A DNA stretch of 64,000 nt from Ruminococcus sp. FMBCY1 (lineage in GTDB: Bacteria > Bacillota > Clostridia > Oscillospirales > Acutalibacteraceae). Position numbers and translations under genes: made by a program. Below are positions 62,053 to 64,000 of this stretch, one piece after another (positions within the stretch are counted from its first letter, which is position 1; every line of letters starts with the position of its first letter). The notes below the pieces were generated by a model. That model had not been told where the DNA came from. It was given only the letters and a program-made list of their open reading frames with translations, and did no database searches. The DNA is taken from NCBI RefSeq assembly GCF_023921805.1, contig NZ_CP074197.1, positions 1,550,001 to 1,614,000 of the forward strand, in the 5' to 3' direction.

Positions 62053-62298
62053 TTAATTTGGGGTTTGAAGGTCATAGCAGAGCAAGGTATTGAAGTCAAC
62101 AGAAAAGTATCTTGCAAGCATTAGTATAGTTACATATGTCATTGTAGAAGTTCCCAATTCGTAGTTAGTATAGGTACTTCTGTCGACTCCCAAATAGTCT
62201 GCAACTACTTTCTGAGAAACACCTTTTTGATTTCGCAGCTGTTTTAGTCTTTGTCCTACTTGCTTATAAATAAAGCGTGATTTAATTCTATATCCCAT
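62053..62298 (-). CDS. XRE-family HTH regulator
   Basis: The 81-residue protein has a Cro/C1-type helix-turn-helix (VGQRLKQLRNQKGVSQKVVADYLGVDRSTYTNYELG) at residues ~14-50. It is the right length for a single-domain regulator and probably controls part of the element. AAGGAGAG precedes the ATG. The only other candidate DNA-binding regulators in the element are the RHH-like and winged-helix genes on the left. Confidence 0.85.
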   Translation of the reverse strand: MGYRIKSRFIYKQVGQRLKQLRNQKGVSQKVVADYLGVDRSTYTNYELGTSTMTYVTILMLARYFSVDFNTLLCYDLQTPN

Positions 62299-62349
62299 AA
62301 GTAATATCTCTCCTTAACAAAAAGCAAAGCTGCTTTTTCATATATTCAA

Positions 62350-62688
62350 TTATTTTCTACACATCGATAAAAATATTTTTTTAATGCCTTGTTCTAATGC
62401 TAAATAGGTTATAATATATAAACCGTATTTAAAAATCATATATGCAACAAAATATACAATAAAACATAAAATAAAAGGAGAACTGCCTTTATCAAACACG
62501 AATATTAATATACTCATTAAATGGTTAATTTCATCGTGAAAGCAATATAAAAATAATGCTAAAGGAAACAAATTTGCAAAGATAATGCAAAAACATTCTT
62601 TTAATGCTTTTGTCAAAGGTTCTGTAAAAAGACAAATCCAAACTTGAAAATAGATGTAAAACACCATAATATTTAAATATAAAAACAT
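62350..62688 (-). CDS. Membrane protein of unknown function
   Basis: The 112-residue protein is mostly hydrophobic with three to four predicted membrane segments (NIMVFYIYFQVWICLF, CIIFANLFPLALFLYCF, FILCFIVYFVAYMIF). It has many Cys and Phe and is not matched to a family. The start has a GGAG. It could belong to a small membrane-protein module with its neighbours. Confidence 0.5.
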   Translation of the reverse strand: MFLYLNIMVFYIYFQVWICLFTEPLTKALKECFCIIFANLFPLALFLYCFHDEINHLMSILIFVFDKGSSPFILCFIVYFVAYMIFKYGLYIITYLALEQGIKKIFLSMCRK

Positions 62689-62711
62689 TTCTTTGCCACT
62701 CCATTTTGTAC

Positions 62712-63035
62712 TTAATAATTATTTTGCAAAGTCTTAACTAATATACAAATCCATTTTGAAAAAGCAAATGCAACTTTGTCATTGTGAGTCCAAGTTTCGT
62801 GCTTGAAAATTGTTTTTTCAAGTTCGTCAGCACGCATAATTTTATAATACAAAACTTCTAAATCCAGTTGCTTTTCGATTAGCTCCTTATGATTTTCGAT
62901 TGAATCAATATAATCAATATCGAAACTTTTTGCCTTTTCAAAATCATCTTTTGGAAAAAACACTGCAAAACTTTCAAATCCTGTTTTGTCGTAATTATAA
63001 AAATCGTATTTATTTAGTAGTTCTTTGACTGTCAT
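62712..63035 (-). CDS. Hypothetical 107-residue protein
   Basis: A soluble, acidic protein (MTVKELLNKYDFYNYDKTGF ... FSKWICILVKTLQNNY) with mixed alpha/beta prediction. No family is recognised. AAGGAG lies 12 bases before the ATG. It is in the same direction as the neighbours and probably part of an accessory operon. Confidence 0.55.
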   Translation of the reverse strand: MTVKELLNKYDFYNYDKTGFESFAVFFPKDDFEKAKSFDIDYIDSIENHKELIEKQLDLEVLYYKIMRADELEKTIFKHETWTHNDKVAFAFSKWICILVKTLQNNY

Positions 63036-63122
63036 TTTATTTAATAACTCCTTACATCTTTCAGTAGCTTATTTAATCATCAAATAAGAAGATTTCAGCT
63101 AACATTAATAAAACATCATAAA

Positions 63123-63605
63123 TCAATAAGGTAATACAATATAAAAAATCACTTTGCTGCTTACAAGATTATTTATCAGTAGTTCTTTAACCGCTTTGCG
63201 ATTAAGTTTTCCTGTACCTGTACCAAGCAAAGGCACTGCTACAGAGCGAAGATTTAATTTTTCGGCTGTCAATTTTATTTTAGGTATAAGTTTTTCTATT
63301 GTTTCAAATTTCGCTTTACCACCCGGAAATCGCATTGTTACAGCGTGAATAATTTTTTTATATTCCATATTTGGAGCATCTGTAACAAACACCTCTCCGG
63401 GAGCATAGCCGAATATATGATGAGCTTTACATTCTTTTTTAGCAAGCTTCTCAACTGCTCCTTTTGTAACATACTGTATACTTTCGGCTACACCTTTATG
63501 TAATTCCTTAACGCACACTCTTCCACCCATATAGCCAATACCGTTAGAAGCATTCACAATAGCTTCTATATCATCGAGCTTTGTTATATCACCGTAAATA
63601 ATCAT
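63123..63605 (-). CDS. Macro-domain protein
   Basis: This 160-residue single macro domain binds ADP-ribose or related nucleotides. It has MIIYGDITKLDDIEAIVNAS at the N-terminus (GDIT...IVNAS signature), GYMGGRVCV, HAVTMRFPGGKAKFE and the phosphate-binding loop SVAVPLLGTGTGKL near residue 125. Its start overlaps the preceding gene's stop by ATGA, so it is translationally coupled. Whether it hydrolyses ADP-ribosyl modifications or only binds cannot be read. A role in counteracting NAD-based defence is possible but unproven. Confidence 0.85.
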   Translation of the reverse strand: MIIYGDITKLDDIEAIVNASNGIGYMGGRVCVKELHKGVAESIQYVTKGAVEKLAKKECKAHHIFGYAPGEVFVTDAPNMEYKKIIHAVTMRFPGGKAKFETIEKLIPKIKLTAEKLNLRSVAVPLLGTGTGKLNRKAVKELLINNLVSSKVIFYIVLPY

Positions 63606-64000
63606 ATATACTCCTCAAATGCCTGTTTAGCTTCACATTCGCTGAAAAAAGCGTTTTCACCAATAGTCCAAAATTCATTGCCTGATGTTTTGCACCTTAC
63701 GCTCATACCGTTTTCTTCTATAAGAATTGCGGTAACGGTATCACTGCACATCAGCATTTCTCCGTCACCTAAGTCATCAATCAAGAAAACTTTTTTGCCT
63801 ATCATATTTTCTACCATATCAGTACCTCCCTTTATCATAACTGGAACTTTTGAGATTGTTTTCTGTTTTTTAATTTCCTTTTGCTCTTTTTCCCTTCCGC
63901 AACATTTAAAAGCATTGTAGATAAAAAAGATATATAATATAATTAATGAAAGTAATAAATAAAAAAGATAATTATGTATAGTATCAAAAAATTCTGTATT
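63602..64000 (-). CDS. Membrane-anchored protein coupled to the macro domain (5' partial)
   Basis: The frame is open to the right edge and encodes one membrane helix (YLFYLLLSLIILYIFFIYNA), a Cys/Lys-rich stretch (FKCCGREKEQKEIKK) and then a small domain (MIGKKVFLIDDLGDGEML ... AFEEYI). A perfect internal SD (AGGGAGG) before the ATG at 63817 suggests the small domain may also be made alone as a 71-residue protein. The macro-domain gene follows with an ATGA overlap. No family is recognised. Confidence 0.55.
   Translation of the reverse strand, partial: NTEFFDTIHNYLFYLLLSLIILYIFFIYNAFKCCGREKEQKEIKKQKTISKVPVMIKGGTDMVENMIGKKVFLIDDLGDGEMLMCSDTVTAILIEENGMSVRCKTSGNEFWTIGENAFFSECEAKQAFEEYI

Noticed and set aside
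31544..64000. Prophage
   Set aside because: No capsid, portal, tail or terminase gene is seen. The relaxase, VirB4, VirD4 and MobC identify a conjugative element; the GH25 lysozyme alone is not phage evidence.

Overview
The window looks like the chromosome of a gut Clostridia, probably Ruminococcaceae/Oscillospiraceae (Ruminococcus or [Eubacterium] siraeum type). The reasons are AGGAGG-type ribosome binding sites, type I dockerin modules on secreted proteins, Clostridia-like aminoacyl-tRNA synthetases and a large Gram-positive conjugative element. Species cannot be fixed from sequence alone.

Region 1 (1-18094, + strand) is a surface polysaccharide locus. It holds a Wzz/BY-kinase chain-length pair, an initiating sugar-phosphate transferase, a CDP-6-deoxyhexose route (rfbF, rfbG, a reductase/epimerase and an RmlC-like epimerase), GT8 and GT4 glycosyltransferases, an acetyltransferase, two polysaccharide pyruvyl transferase + FrhB-type iron-sulfur pairs (one split and broken by an ISL3-family IS, one fused), a Wzy-like polymerase and a Wzx-like flippase. 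A strong terminator closes it.

Region 2 (18095-31543) is ordinary chromosome: two secreted dockerin proteins (LRR and beta-propeller-like), ilvB, a FliB-like protein, gltX, glnS, metG and an initiator tRNA. Inverted copies of a multi-hairpin intergenic repeat lie after the polysaccharide locus and between glnS and metG.

Region 3 (about 31544 to beyond 64000, almost all - strand, visibly more AT-rich) is an integrative conjugative element or its relic. Its start lies near the 3' end of the initiator tRNA. From right to left it holds a membrane/macro-domain pair, small membrane proteins, an XRE regulator, a dockerin-bearing GH25 lysozyme, a DUF4315 protein, a probable oriT, a MobC-like protein, a relaxase, a 2641-residue methylase/helicase with a TnpV-family gene nested in another frame, several accessory proteins (one with two SpoVG domains), VirD4, VirB2-, VirB6- and VirB3-like proteins, VirB4, a receiver-like/TM/Ig protein, a winged-helix protein, a type I toxin-antitoxin-like locus, a Toprim protein, a self-regulated-looking DNA-binding gene, a lipoprotein and a convergent antisense RNA pair. 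No integrase is in the window, so the element must continue to the right.

The most notable signals are: (i) the TnpV gene fully overprinted on the giant gene; (ii) a roughly 40-residue module recurring in five element proteins; (iii) a 15-bp palindrome CGGACAAWTTGTCCG scattered through the element, including inside genes; (iv) a lysozyme carrying a dockerin on a mobile element; (v) two compact antisense RNA loci absent from simple ORF calling.
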